Positions 17,547-25,759 of a stretch of 64,000 nt of DNA are shown here, in pieces. The notes under the pieces are model-generated. The model was not told the DNA's origin, did not search any database, and was given only the letters and a program-made list of their open reading frames with translations. The DNA lies in contig NZ_JAIVAL010000001.1 in the NCBI RefSeq assembly GCF_020171985.1, positions 62,001-126,000 on the forward strand. The letters are read 5' to 3'. This stretch comes from Halobacillus halophilus (GTDB lineage: Bacteria; Bacillota; Bacilli; Bacillales; Halobacillaceae). Each line of letters opens with the position of its first letter. Position 1 is the stretch's first letter. Both the position numbers and the translations under genes were made by a program.

Positions 17547-17584
17547 AAAAGCACCCTTCAATATGAAGAAGGATGCTTTCTTTT
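17547..17584. terminator. Bidirectional terminator between lacI-type gene and sspH
   Basis: AAAGCACCCTTC pairs with GAAGAAGGATGCTTT with one mismatch, flanked by A4 and TCTTTT, so it can serve both convergent genes. Confidence 0.75.
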
Positions 17585-17586
17585 GT

Positions 17587-17769
17587 TTAGCTCAGTTCAT
17601 GCAATTCATTAAGGGAAACTTCCAACTCATTTTCTGGCTGGTTAATCGGATAGATTCGTGCTGTACCATTTGTTTCATCTACGTGTTGAATGTAAATCGG
17701 CTGGTTATTAAAGGCAACACGAGCCATTACAGGTGATGAAGCTATTTCTTTGGCGCGTTGTTTGTTCAT
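17587..17769 (-). CDS. sspH: Small acid-soluble spore protein H
   Basis: 60-aa minor SASP of the H type. MNKQRAKEIASSPVMARVAF, PIYIQHVDE and TARIYP match the SspH pattern (RAKEI..SP....V...G.PIYIQ.V.E..GTARIYPL) as I remember it. These proteins are made in the forespore, usually under SigG or SigF, and packed in the spore core. A good GGAGG precedes the ATG. Presence of this gene supports a spore-forming host. Confidence 0.92.
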   Translation of the reverse strand: MNKQRAKEIASSPVMARVAFNNQPIYIQHVDETNGTARIYPINQPENELEVSLNELHELS

Positions 17770-17977
17770 TAGGCAATTAAACCTCCTTTTGTGATAGCTT
17801 GTGCTGGCAAGGGAAGACTATTCTTTAAGGAAAGGGACCCATAACATTTATACCTTTAGAAGCATAACTTAGCCTAAGAATTTTATATAAAATAATGAAG
17901 CAGTGAAACGGTTTAACTGTTAATTCGTAGAGGAAAAGAGAAACAAAATACATCACTAATTAGTAGGAGTCGGTTCG

Positions 17978-18163
17978 ATGGAAGATCGTAAATTTATGTA
18001 CTGGTTGGGAACAGTGCCTATTATCTCATGGCTACTTTATTTTCTAGGATACTCGTATAAATACAAAACGGACAAAATTGTGGAAGCTGTTATTCTGATT
18101 ATCATATTAACCGTAGTTTATTACATTTCAGTGCTGCTTTTCTTTAAGCTTTTGAATCGATAA
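17978..18163 (+). CDS. Small membrane protein, unknown
   Basis: 61 aa with two predicted membrane helices (about residues 8-25 and 33-57) separated by a basic loop YKYKTDK. The start ATG 17978 is preceded by TAGGAGTCGG. It heads a run of three tiny membrane-protein genes on the plus strand. I recognise no family; it could be a transporter accessory or stress membrane peptide. Confidence 0.6.
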   Translation: MEDRKFMYWLGTVPIISWLLYFLGYSYKYKTDKIVEAVILIIILTVVYYISVLLFFKLLNR

Positions 18164-18175
18164 AGGGGGATGGGG

Positions 18176-18454
18176 GTGTCTGGACTTGCTAAGGCTTCAT
18201 TTAGTTTATGTTTCATAACATTTTTCTTCGTTAGCATAGCCGCAATCTTATTTCATTCATCGTCGTGGATTTCATATGGAATCACTTTTGTAGTAATACC
18301 TGTTGCGCTCGCAGGTATTATTTTGGCTGCTCAAGGTTTTTTTAAGGAAAAAGAAAAAGGAAATAAAATTGTGCACGGATTATGTTTTCTTTTATTATCT
18401 TTATTGTTCCTGATTCCAGTGGTTCTTATGTTTGGGATGAATTTAAGTCTATAA
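18176..18454 (+). CDS. Small membrane protein, unknown
   Basis: 92 aa with three hydrophobic segments (about 6-27, 34-52 and 66-90) and a charged loop EKEKGNK between the second and third. I place the start at GTG 18176, eight bases after AAAGGGG; ATG 18170 directly abuts that site. It begins 12 bp after the preceding gene, so the two are probably cotranscribed. No family recognised. Confidence 0.6.
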   Translation: MSGLAKASFSLCFITFFFVSIAAILFHSSSWISYGITFVVIPVALAGIILAAQGFFKEKEKGNKIVHGLCFLLLSLLFLIPVVLMFGMNLSL

Positions 18455-18540
18455 ATTAATGTTAAATATTCTTTCAGAACAGAAAAGTTAAATTAATCTC
18501 GAAGAACTTAGAATAGATCTTCTATAAAAGGAGAAGTTTT

Positions 18541-18729
18541 GTGAAAAAATTGTTATCTTATGTTTCAGCATTGTTTGGAGTTTTCTATATTGTATCGTTC
18601 GTCTATGCAATCCTTGAATATGGAGAAATCAGAGTCCTTGATCTCGCTGCTATCATCCTTTTATTCTGGGCTTCCTCACTTCTTCGACGAAAACACTCTT
18701 CTGAGCAAGAGGTAAACGCCCGAGATTAG
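18541..18729 (+). CDS. Small membrane protein, unknown
   Basis: 62 aa with two hydrophobic stretches (about 4-24 and 32-46) and a short basic/acidic tail (RRKHSSEQEVNARD). GTG start with AAAAGGAG seven bases upstream. It follows the two other small membrane genes by 86 bp. I see no signature that would name it. Confidence 0.6.
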   Translation: MKKLLSYVSALFGVFYIVSFVYAILEYGEIRVLDLAAIILLFWASSLLRRKHSSEQEVNARD

Positions 18730-18771
18730 GTCACCGATCTATTCTACGTGCGTAAGCATTATAAGGTTGAC

Positions 18772-19422
18772 TTAGATTATGAAGGAAAAGATAGAAAGGA
18801 CCGCTTTATAGGCAAAATAAATTCCTAGACCAAGTAAGAATAGACTTGAACATACTGATATCGTCCTCAGTACTCGTGGTTTCAGAATACCTTTGCTAAA
18901 ATGAACGGTAAGCGCCAAATTTAAATTCCATAATCCTACTCCAATAAAAATGGCACTGCTTATATAGAAAGCTTTTAACAAATTATCTTCTTTGAAAGTG
19001 TCACTTAAAGCTGAGCCATAGATCCCAAGCCAAAACAGAATATTTAATGGATTAAAAGCTGCAATAGATAGACCTGTGAGGTAAGGGCGAAGGAGTCCAA
19101 TGCGTAAATCTTCTTCCCGATTAGATGAAACGGTAATATCATCGTTTTTGGTAAAGAGGCTTTGAAATCCCGTATAAGTTAAGACAAGAGCTCCAAGGAT
19201 TAATAGAAAGACTTGAACCGAACTTAAAGTTAAGTATTCGGATAACCCCTTATACATTAGGAACATAAGTGTGAGGTCAGCTGTCATTCCTCCTGCTCCT
19301 ACAAATAGGGAGGGCCAGAAACCCTGGTAAATTCCCCTTCTGATAATTTCTAAATTTATCGGTCCAATAGGGGCTGCAATGGATAAACCAAGAAAGATTT
19401 GTCTGATCAATAGTAAAAACAT
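18772..19422 (-). CDS. LysE family amino acid exporter
   Basis: 216-aa, six-helix translocator of the LysE/RhtB family. The N-terminal motif GLSIAAPIGPINLEIIRRGIYQGFWPSLFVGAG (in pieces) holds the conserved APIGP and G...G.. pattern, and LTGLSIAAFNPLNILFWLG is the second repeat. Members pump out basic or small neutral amino acids. The substrate cannot be read from sequence. It is encoded alone, convergent with the small membrane genes. Confidence 0.88.
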   Translation of the reverse strand: MFLLLIRQIFLGLSIAAPIGPINLEIIRRGIYQGFWPSLFVGAGGMTADLTLMFLMYKGLSEYLTLSSVQVFLLILGALVLTYTGFQSLFTKNDDITVSSNREEDLRIGLLRPYLTGLSIAAFNPLNILFWLGIYGSALSDTFKEDNLLKAFYISSAIFIGVGLWNLNLALTVHFSKGILKPRVLRTISVCSSLFLLGLGIYFAYKAVLSIFSFII

Positions 19423-20117
19423 GGCTCGTCCTCCTTCTTTACATTAAATGAAAGAACTATGTAATTTAGAAGGATTAAAAGTGGTGGTCAACACATCTTT
19501 TTGAGAATTAAACTGACGAACAGTAAAAGGATGGAGCATCCTTTGAAATATAGGCTCTATTAAACTTCCGTGTTACTTTTAAGGTAAAGCTCCCGTTTTT
19601 TTAAGACTAGATTTTTTTTTGCTATAGAAGCATTAAAGGCGGATGTAGGAAGCTGAATTTTTCTATAGTAGGTTCCGTTATTCTCATGTGGCTGGCGAAG
19701 GAAACGGCGAGACTCCCGCCGGAGAAGGAGCTAAGCGAGCCCCTACAGGGAGTGGTAACATCTGAGGGGGCTTATTGTTAAAGGAGGATCGACTAAAGTC
19801 GCAAAGTCCTGTGGCAACGTCGAGCGACCCTATGTCTTGCAGAGCCGCAGGAAAGTGTTCAAATGTGGAATCACCCCGACAGGCACCACCAGCATAAGCC
19901 GACCATCAAAAGGATGGCGGTTTTTCAATCCGTTAATGAGCGGCTTACGTCTCGAGTGTCTGGGTGATGGAACAAGACGATTTGTTTGCTTCTCCAGTCC
20001 CTCTTTATATCAGCAACGGCCCTAAGATATCTCGAAACCGAGTCTTCTACTGTCCGGCTCTATTGTGTAGTAAGCTTATTATGAAAACTTCATAATAAAC
20101 TAAACAGAACTAAAATA
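19423..20117. repeat. Repeat-like, structured intergenic stretch (19618-20066)
   Basis: About 700 bp without a credible gene. From about 19618 the base composition becomes GC-richer. GCGAAGGAAACGGCGAGACT and the later GCCGCAGGAAAGTGTTC resemble, from memory, parts of a dispersed intergenic repeat common in Bacillaceae. An insert at about 19790-19835 with CGACTAAAGTCG and CGTCGAGCGACC resembles a second such family. The 3' part folds well: ATCACCC.GACA / TGTC.GGGTGAT closes TAAGCCG/CGGCTTA (about 19897-19903 and 19943-19949) and a CCATC/GATGG hairpin. A 10-bp A/T-rich hairpin sits at about 20076-20098. A 62-aa frame inside (19837-20025) has no protein character. Confidence 0.4.
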
Positions 20118-20161
20118 AAAAAGGTTTTCACAAGTTTAAATATACTCGTGAAAACCTTTTT
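20118..20161. terminator. Bidirectional terminator
   Basis: AAAAAGGTTTTCAC (20118-20131) pairs with GTGAAAACCTTTTT (20148-20161). It ends the minus-strand gene 20613-20182 and any plus-strand transcript from the repeat-like region. Confidence 0.85.
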
Positions 20162-20181
20162 GTATTTATCGGGCTGACTAA

Positions 20182-20613
20182 TTACAGACCTTTAATAAGC
20201 ATTTTGTCCAATTCACGCACTTGATCGTATGCCTCAACAAGTTCTTCAGGCACAAGGGTTCTTCCATAATCCCAGGCATTGGTTTCGATGATGGATTTTA
20301 ATTCTGCAATTTCTTCATCGCCACCGTACATGAGTGTTCTCAGGTCGTGTTTGTGTTTCTTAAAAGTAAGGTAGTAGCCAATTTCGTGATAAAGAATAAT
20401 TTTAACAAGGTTTTCTTCGCTCTCTTTTATTTTAACCTTACTCATATATCCATTTACTTCCAGATAATGAAAGCGAATAGTATTTGTAGAAACATTGTAA
20501 CTCATTGGTGCTGATAGACTATTGTTAGATTCGTAGTTTATATCTAAGCGATGCTGCTCTAAAGTAGTTTTAATGATTTCCTCGATATCCCATATGTATA
20601 GCATTTTGTTCAC
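20182..20613 (-). CDS. Zincin-like protein with altered HExxH motif
   Basis: 143 aa. The middle holds LYHEIGYYL, which looks like the HExxH helix of ImmA/IrrE-type zinc peptidases with the second His replaced by Tyr. Downstream, ETNAWDYGRTLVPEEL resembles the ExxA....L.P segment that supplies the third ligand in that family. If the reading is right, catalysis is doubtful, and it may bind peptide or protein only. The start is GTG 20613, or GTG 20616 one codon earlier; the AAAGGG site fits the former better. No helix-turn-helix partner gene is adjacent, unlike ImmA/ImmR pairs. Confidence 0.55.
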   Translation of the reverse strand: MNKMLYIWDIEEIIKTTLEQHRLDINYESNNSLSAPMSYNVSTNTIRFHYLEVNGYMSKVKIKESEENLVKIILYHEIGYYLTFKKHKHDLRTLMYGGDEEIAELKSIIETNAWDYGRTLVPEELVEAYDQVRELDKMLIKGL

Positions 20614-20817
20614 CACAACCCTTTCAAGTCATATTTCGGTCCACTATATAAAATTTACCCTATAATTTTTAATATAATCGAAATTCGTATCAATTGAAAC
20701 TATGACAGATCTCTTCCGAAAATTCAAAGTACAGCTATTCTAAAGGTTTTTTCTACTCGCGAAACGCTATGGTCTCATATTAACTGTATGAAGGAAACAT
20801 GGAATTTAGGTATTATA

Positions 20818-20853
20818 TAAAAAAGCCTGTTATCCATTTGGATAACAGGCTTT
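20818..20853 (-). terminator. Intrinsic terminator of the candidate RNA
   Basis: AAAGCCTGTTATCC (20822-20835) pairs perfectly with GGATAACAGGCTTT (20840-20853). On the minus strand six T follow. No protein gene on this strand lies within 500 bp upstream. Confidence 0.9.
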
Positions 20854-21264
20854 AGTAATAAACAACTTAGGTGACCCAACCATGTAAGAATCATCCTAGA
20901 TCCTACATATTTAATTAACTTGCTCATACTCAGAAGAATGATTCTAAGGAGAATTCGTTTCCTTCTTCATCTTGGCTAAGTCCATTTATTTAAAATGGTA
21001 ACAGGATGTTTCAACAAGTTGACTACCTCTTCAAAGAAGTCTCCTAACTGCTTGAAGGGTCATGGTCTGACGAGTGAAACGCGGTGGCTTAATCCACCTA
21101 TGATTGAGCGCAGTTTCTGACTCGACCTTAGTTCGGGCTGATTGCATCCTTTACACAGGAAGTGTGTTCCCATTACTGTCAGTCTGAGTCAAGGTTCGCT
21201 TGGAAACGAACTCGCGATGGTTGAGCCACCTAAGTTGTTTAAGTTTTTTTCTTATCTTCTTTAC
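20818..21264 (-). ncRNA. Candidate stand-alone structured RNA, about 450 nt
   Basis: An intergenic unit on the minus strand with its own promoter (extended -10 at 21279-21271) and terminator (20853-20818). A closing helix joins 21240-21217 to 20883-20860: 24 continuous pairs, of which two are G.U on the minus strand but would be A.C mismatches on the plus strand. Inside are a GUUCGUU/AGCGAAC hairpin (21211-21194), ACACA/UGUGU, GGUGG/CCACC, and UUCAA-AGUU/AACU-UUGAA with a symmetric 2x2 loop. CCAUUU/AAAUGG and GAAGAA/UUCUUC follow. No reading frame fits. It lacks the signatures of RNase P RNA, tmRNA and SRP RNA. An alternative is a MITE-like element with 24-bp ends flanked by TA. Confidence 0.6.
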
Positions 21265-21270
21265 ACTTTT

Positions 21271-21279
21271 ATTATACCA
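21271..21279 (-). promoter_or_regulatory. Extended -10 promoter of the candidate RNA
   Basis: TGGTATAAT on the minus strand: a perfect -10 hexamer with the TGn extension. The -35 at 17 bp spacing (TTCCAA) is weak, as is usual for extended -10 promoters. Predicted start near 21264. Confidence 0.65.
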
Positions 21280-21345
21280 CTACTTATGGGATCTTGGAAA
21301 GGTAATTTGTGTCGCATTTGTTAACGTTTACATTTGTTCGAGAAA

Positions 21346-21380
21346 CGAAGCAGAATCCGGGCAGATGGGAACCTGCTTCG
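21346..21380 (-). terminator. Likely terminator of the pflB-adh-pflA operon
   Basis: CGAAGCAG (21346-21353) pairs with CTGCTTCG (21373-21380), followed on the minus strand by TTTCTC. It is 5 bp past the pflA stop and separates the operon from the RNA promoter. The T run is weak. Confidence 0.55.
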
Positions 21381-21384
21381 CTGG

Positions 21385-22119
21385 TTAGTGTGAGATGGGA
21401 TTTAAAATCTTTTGAGCGTGCCTCACTTGATCTTGGGAAGGAGGTTCAACTCCATCCAGCTGATAAGGAAGCTCTAAATCTCTCCACTTATAGACTCCCA
21501 TAAGGTGGTAAGGTAGAACTTCAACCTTTTCTACATTGGATAGTGTTTGTATGAAATCAGCTAAACCATGTAAATATTCCTCCTGGTCATTAATCGTAGG
21601 GACGAGTACATGACGAATCCAAACTGGTATTTGATTCTCAGATAAATAGCTAGCAAAATCCAAAATATGGGTGTTGGAAAGACCTGTTAAATCTTTGTGC
21701 CGTTCTTGGTGAATGTGCTTTAAGTCGAGCAGCACAAGATCGGTATAGGTCAGTACTTCATCCAGTTTCTTCAGAAAGTGGGGAGCACGATTAAAGCAGC
21801 CTCCTGAGGTATCAACCGCTGTATGAACATTCATTTTTTTCAACTCTTTAAATAGATCGGCTAAAAAATCAATTTGAAGCAATGGTTCACCTCCGCTCAC
21901 TGTCACGCCACCCCCCGTTGCCTGGAAAAAGGGGAGGAAATCCTTAATATCCTGAAGGATTTCCTTGACAGTCATTTCCTTTCCACTCCTTATCTTCCAT
22001 GTATCAGGATTGTGACAGTACTGACATCTAAGCAGGCACCCTTGAGTAAAGATAACGTAACGGAGGCCGGGTCCATCAACAGCTCCACAAGTTTCGATAG
22101 AGTGAATACGTCCGTTCAC
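21385..22119 (-). CDS. pflA: Pyruvate formate-lyase activating enzyme
   Basis: Radical SAM enzyme (244 aa) that puts the glycyl radical on PflB. The cluster motif CLLRCQYCHN (CxxxCxxC) binds the 4Fe-4S, and TGGGVTVSGGEPLLQ is the SAM-binding GGE region. I start at GTG 22119 with AGAAAGGAGG 8 nt upstream; the longest frame begins 13 codons earlier inside the Shine-Dalgarno region. It is the last gene of pflB-adh-pflA, 31 bp after adh. Cytoplasmic and functional only without oxygen. Confidence 0.93.
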   Translation of the reverse strand: MNGRIHSIETCGAVDGPGLRYVIFTQGCLLRCQYCHNPDTWKIRSGKEMTVKEILQDIKDFLPFFQATGGGVTVSGGEPLLQIDFLADLFKELKKMNVHTAVDTSGGCFNRAPHFLKKLDEVLTYTDLVLLDLKHIHQERHKDLTGLSNTHILDFASYLSENQIPVWIRHVLVPTINDQEEYLHGLADFIQTLSNVEKVEVLPYHLMGVYKWRDLELPYQLDGVEPPSQDQVRHAQKILNPISH

Positions 22120-22150
22120 ATGGTCAGCCTCCTTTCTGGTAGGGGAATTA

Positions 22151-23185
22151 TTAATCATTCACTAAAACAATTCTTCCGTTGATCTTACCAGCTTCAAGCT
22201 CAGTAAATATTTCATTAATATCTTCTAATTTTTTTGTCTCTACGATGGTTTTTACTTTTCCTTCAGATGCAAACTGTAAAGTCTCTTGTAAATCTTTTCT
22301 GGTTCCAACGATGGATCCCTCAATACTGACTCCATTTAATACTGTATCGAATATAGGAACTTCCATCGTCTCCGGAGGCAGTCCAACCGCTACGCATTTA
22401 CCACCGCGCTTAACAGCCCTGTAGGCTTCACCGAAGGCTTGTTTAGAAACAGCCGTACAGATAGAAGCCTGTACGCCTCCAATTTCCCGCTGGATAAACT
22501 TTGCAGAGTCCTCTGTGAGTGGATTAATGGTCCTGTCTGCTCCTAATTGTTGTGCCAATTCCAGTTTTTCATCAAACGGATCAACGGCTATAACGTTAAA
22601 TCCCATAGCCTTGGCATATTGAACAGCTACATGGCCAAGTCCGCCAATCCCATAAATAGCTACCCAATCTCCAGGTTTGGCATTTCCTACTTTTAAAGCT
22701 TTGTAAGTGGTTACCCCTGCACAGAATAGAGGGGCCGCTTCAACGTAAGTCAAATTATCTGGAATTTTGACAATGTAGTCTGCATGAGCAAGACAGTACT
22801 CAGCATAACTGCCATCTACAGAGTACCCTGCATTTTGCTGATCTTTACAAAGTGTTTCGCGTCCTGAGAGGCAGTATTCACAGTGGCCGCATGCGGAATA
22901 AAGCCACGGGATTCCTACCCGATCGCCAACTTTTACATGGGTGACACCGGACCCGGTCTCTACAATTTCTCCGACCCCTTCATGTCCGGGGATTAAAGGC
23001 AGCTTTGGTTTTACTGGCCAATCCCCATGGGCTGCATGTAAGTCTGTGTGACACACTCCACTAGCTTTAATTTTCACCAGGACTTGGCCATGTTCAACTT
23101 TTGGTACAGGTACATCCTGCATTTCTAAATTTTGCTTAAAATCATGCACAACAGCTGCCTTCATTGTTAGGTTGAATTGGGTCAT
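22151..23185 (-). CDS. Zinc-dependent alcohol dehydrogenase (AdhP type)
   Basis: 344-aa medium-chain dehydrogenase. Catalytic zinc site: [15 protein letters not shown] and [10 protein letters not shown]. Structural zinc site: [18 protein letters not shown] site: [17 protein letters not shown]. Start ATG 23185 follows AGGAGG by 7 nt; the longer frame is upstream of that site. It is encoded between pflB and pflA, so it probably reduces acetaldehyde to ethanol (or the reverse) when PFL makes acetyl-CoA and formate. No aldehyde/CoA dehydrogenase is in the operon, so the source of acetaldehyde is elsewhere. Confidence 0.92.
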   Translation of the reverse strand: MTQFNLTMKAAVVHDFKQNLEMQDVPVPKVEHGQVLVKIKASGVCHTDLHAAHGDWPVKPKLPLIPGHEGVGEIVETGSGVTHVKVGDRVGIPWLYSACGHCEYCLSGRETLCKDQQNAGYSVDGSYAEYCLAHADYIVKIPDNLTYVEAAPLFCAGVTTYKALKVGNAKPGDWVAIYGIGGLGHVAVQYAKAMGFNVIAVDPFDEKLELAQQLGADRTINPLTEDSAKFIQREIGGVQASICTAVSKQAFGEAYRAVKRGGKCVAVGLPPETMEVPIFDTVLNGVSIEGSIVGTRKDLQETLQFASEGKVKTIVETKKLEDINEIFTELEAGKINGRIVLVND

Positions 23186-23218
23186 CTTAGTTCCTCCTAT
23201 GAGCACATTCATATTTTT

Positions 23219-25471
23219 TTATAAGCTGTTATGAAAAGTACGGGAGATAATATCCTGCTGCTGCTCCCGAGTTAGTTTGATAAAGTTCACAGCATAGCCT
23301 GAAACGCGAATGGTAAGCTGTGGGTATAGCTCAGGGTGGTCCATTGCATCTATAAGTGTTTCCTTATTAAAGACGTTCACGTTTAAATGATGGCCGCCTT
23401 TTATGATATAACCGTCCAGCAGTCCCGCAAGGTTTGAGTATTGTGTATTTTCTTCTTTTCCTAGAGCATGAGGGACAATAGAAAATGTATTAGAAATACC
23501 ATCGAGCGCATATTCAAACGGAAGTTTTGCAACTGAGCTTAAAGACGCAAGTGATCCACGGGAATCCCGACCGTGAAGAGGGTTTGCTCCTGGAGCAAAG
23601 GGTTCACCAGCTTTGCGACCGTCCGGTGTACTTCCGGTCAGTTTACCGTACACTACATTGGAAGTAATGGTTAGGATGGACTGAGTCGGTTCAGCTTTTC
23701 TATATGTGTGGTGAGTTTTAATTTTATCCATAAACTGCTTTGTTAGATTTACGGCAATCTGATCCACTCTGTCATCATTATTTCCATATTGTGGATATTC
23801 GCCTTCGACCACATAATCGACTGCCACTTCTTGTTCATCACGTATCACTTTTACTTTTGCATATTTAATAGCACTTAAAGCATCAGCTACTACGGATAAA
23901 CCTGCTATACCGCAAGCCATTGTACGGTGGACATCACGGTCGTGAAGCGCCATTTCAATGCGTTCGTAGCTGTATTTATCATGCATATAGTGAATAACAT
24001 TCAACGTATTTACATAAAGACCTGCTAACCATTCGAGTATGTTATTGAATCTTTCCATTACTTCATCATAATCCAAGTACTCTGTAGTGATCGGTTTGTA
24101 AGGAGGAGCAACCTGAATCTTTAACCGTTCATCGATTCCTCCATTAATAGCATAAAGCAGGGCTTTAGCCAGATTAGCGCGGGCTCCGAAAAATTGCATT
24201 TGCTTGCCAATTGACATCGGAGAAACGCAACAGGCAATGCCGTAATCATCACCATACCGTTCTCTCATTACATCGTCATTTTCATATTGAATGGAACTCG
24301 TCTGAATCGACATTTTCGCACAATATTTTTTAAAGTGTTCTGGAAGTCTTACTGACCACAGAACAGTTAAATTCGGTTCAGGTGCCGCTCCTAAATTAGT
24401 TAGCGTATGCAGAAATCGATAAGAATTTTTAGTAACCAGAGGCCTTCCATCAAGCGTCATACCTGCTAAGGATTCGGTAACCCAGGTCGGATCTCCGCTA
24501 AATAATTCATTATAGTCAGGCGTTCTCGAAAACTTCACAATACGCAGCTTCATTACAAAATGGTCAACGAGCTCCTGCGCTTCTTGTTCAGATAAGTAAC
24601 CTTCCTCTAAGTCTCTTTCTATATAGATATCAAGAAACGTAGAAACACGTCCCAGACTCATAGCTGCACCGTTTTGTTCTTTAATCGCTGCAAGATATCC
24701 TAGATACAACCATTGGAAAGCTTCTCGAGCATTCTCCGCAGGGCGGGATATATCGAAACCATAGGTAGATCCAAGCTGTTTTAACTCCTGAAGGGCTCTA
24801 ATCTGCTCGCGTGTTTCTTCACGATCGCGAATGATTTCTTCGGTCATCGCGTTTTCCATCAGTAGTAAATCCTGTTTTTTGCCAGTAATAAGCCGGTCAA
24901 CACCATAAAGAGCCACTCGGCGGTAATCTCCTATAATTCTTCCACGTCCATATGAATCGGGGAGACCAGTGATGATCCCCGCTTTTCTGGCACGTTTCAT
25001 TTCAGGTGTATAGGCATCAAAAACGCCTTGATTGTGGGTTTTACGATATTTGGTGAAAATAAATTCTACTTCTTTATCTAACTGAAAACCATAAGATTCT
25101 GCTGCTGCAGAAGCCATTCGAATTCCACCATAAGGTTGTAACGAACGTTTAAAAGGAGCGTCTGTTTGAAGACCTGTCACTTTCTCTGCAGATTTATCTA
25201 AGTAACCAGGGCCATGAGAGGTAATGGAAGATACGATTGAAGTGTCTAAATCTAAAACGCCGCCATTTTCTCTTTCCCGTTTTGATAAATCCAATATTTG
25301 ATCCCATAAACGTAACGTCTCTACTGTCGGCTCTGTTAAAAATCCCTCGTTTCCCGCATAGAGAGTGAAATTCTTGATTATGAAATCACGTACGTTAATT
25401 TCATCCTGCCACTTGCCAACTTGAAAACTGTGCCATGGGTCTCCTTTTTTCTTATCATATTGAACTTTCAT
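23219..25471 (-). CDS. pflB: Formate C-acetyltransferase (pyruvate formate-lyase)
   Basis: 750-aa glycyl radical enzyme converting pyruvate and CoA to acetyl-CoA and formate. The adjacent catalytic cysteines are Cys414-Cys415 ([10 protein letters not shown]) and the radical glycine is Gly725 in [10 protein letters not shown], near the C-terminus as usual. Length matches known PflB (about 750-760). It heads a three-gene fermentative operon with adh and pflA. A near-perfect CcpA cre site lies about 120 bp upstream at 25594. A weak Rex-like TTGTGC...GAGCAA dyad lies at 25524-25541, so control by glucose and by NADH/NAD is plausible. Confidence 0.96.
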   Translation of the reverse strand: MKVQYDKKKGDPWHSFQVGKWQDEINVRDFIIKNFTLYAGNEGFLTEPTVETLRLWDQILDLSKRERENGGVLDLDTSIVSSITSHGPGYLDKSAEKVTGLQTDAPFKRSLQPYGGIRMASAAAESYGFQLDKEVEFIFTKYRKTHNQGVFDAYTPEMKRARKAGIITGLPDSYGRGRIIGDYRRVALYGVDRLITGKKQDLLLMENAMTEEIIRDREETREQIRALQELKQLGSTYGFDISRPAENAREAFQWLYLGYLAAIKEQNGAAMSLGRVSTFLDIYIERDLEEGYLSEQEAQELVDHFVMKLRIVKFSRTPDYNELFSGDPTWVTESLAGMTLDGRPLVTKNSYRFLHTLTNLGAAPEPNLTVLWSVRLPEHFKKYCAKMSIQTSSIQYENDDVMRERYGDDYGIACCVSPMSIGKQMQFFGARANLAKALLYAINGGIDERLKIQVAPPYKPITTEYLDYDEVMERFNNILEWLAGLYVNTLNVIHYMHDKYSYERIEMALHDRDVHRTMACGIAGLSVVADALSAIKYAKVKVIRDEQEVAVDYVVEGEYPQYGNNDDRVDQIAVNLTKQFMDKIKTHHTYRKAEPTQSILTITSNVVYGKLTGSTPDGRKAGEPFAPGANPLHGRDSRGSLASLSSVAKLPFEYALDGISNTFSIVPHALGKEENTQYSNLAGLLDGYIIKGGHHLNVNVFNKETLIDAMDHPELYPQLTIRVSGYAVNFIKLTREQQQDIISRTFHNSL

Positions 25472-25593
25472 TACAGGTAACCACCTTTCTAATTAGAAAT
25501 CATATAATAGTGGTAAAGTAAACTTGTGCAATGGTGAGCAATCGCTTTCTTACTCTGATTATATACTAATTAATTCCATTAAGAATCATATTT

Positions 25594-25607
25594 TGTAAAC
25601 GTTCTCA
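25594..25607. promoter_or_regulatory. CcpA cre site upstream of pflB
   Basis: TGTAAACGTTCTCA fits TGWNANCGNTNWCA at every defined position. It lies upstream of the probable minus-strand -10 (ATTATA 25559-25564), a position used for CcpA activation as at ackA and pta. It could also affect the plus-strand gene at 25760. Confidence 0.65.
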
Positions 25608-25759
25608 AAATGTTCAATTCTTTTTCTAAACTAAGGCTGAATCGGATAAGTAACAGTAAATTTTTGAAACAGAAAACAGGTTATGCTTTATAATGGTGCT
25701 GGACGTTAAACGAGGTCTTGGAAAAAATAACGCATATAAAGGAACGGAGGTATGGTGCA

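Noticed and set aside
19837-20025. 62-aa frame inside the repeat-like region
   Set aside because: No ribosome site, odd composition, and it lies across folded repeat sequence.
19553-20064. Possible insertion-sequence direct repeats GGCTCTATT at 19553 and 20056
   Set aside because: A nine-base match with no terminal inverted repeats and no transposase remnant; chance is a fair explanation.
21079-21110. T-box-like GGTGG...CCACCGCG string in the candidate RNA
   Set aside because: The exact AGGGTGGNACCGCG core is absent, the string forms a plain GGUGG/CCACC hairpin, and no aminoacyl-tRNA or amino acid gene follows.
20818-21264. RNase P RNA, tmRNA or SRP RNA
   Set aside because: The block lacks GAGGAAAGTCC and related RNase P core motifs, the tmRNA acceptor/tag features, and the SRP GGAA-tetraloop domain.
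21142-21503. Three plus-strand frames of 60-64 aa over the RNA promoter and pflA end
   Set aside because: They overlap the structured RNA and pflA on the opposite strand, have no ribosome sites, and look like chance frames.
25524-25541. Rex operator before pflB
   Set aside because: Only about half of each TTGTGA/TCACAA arm is kept, so I did not list it as a feature.
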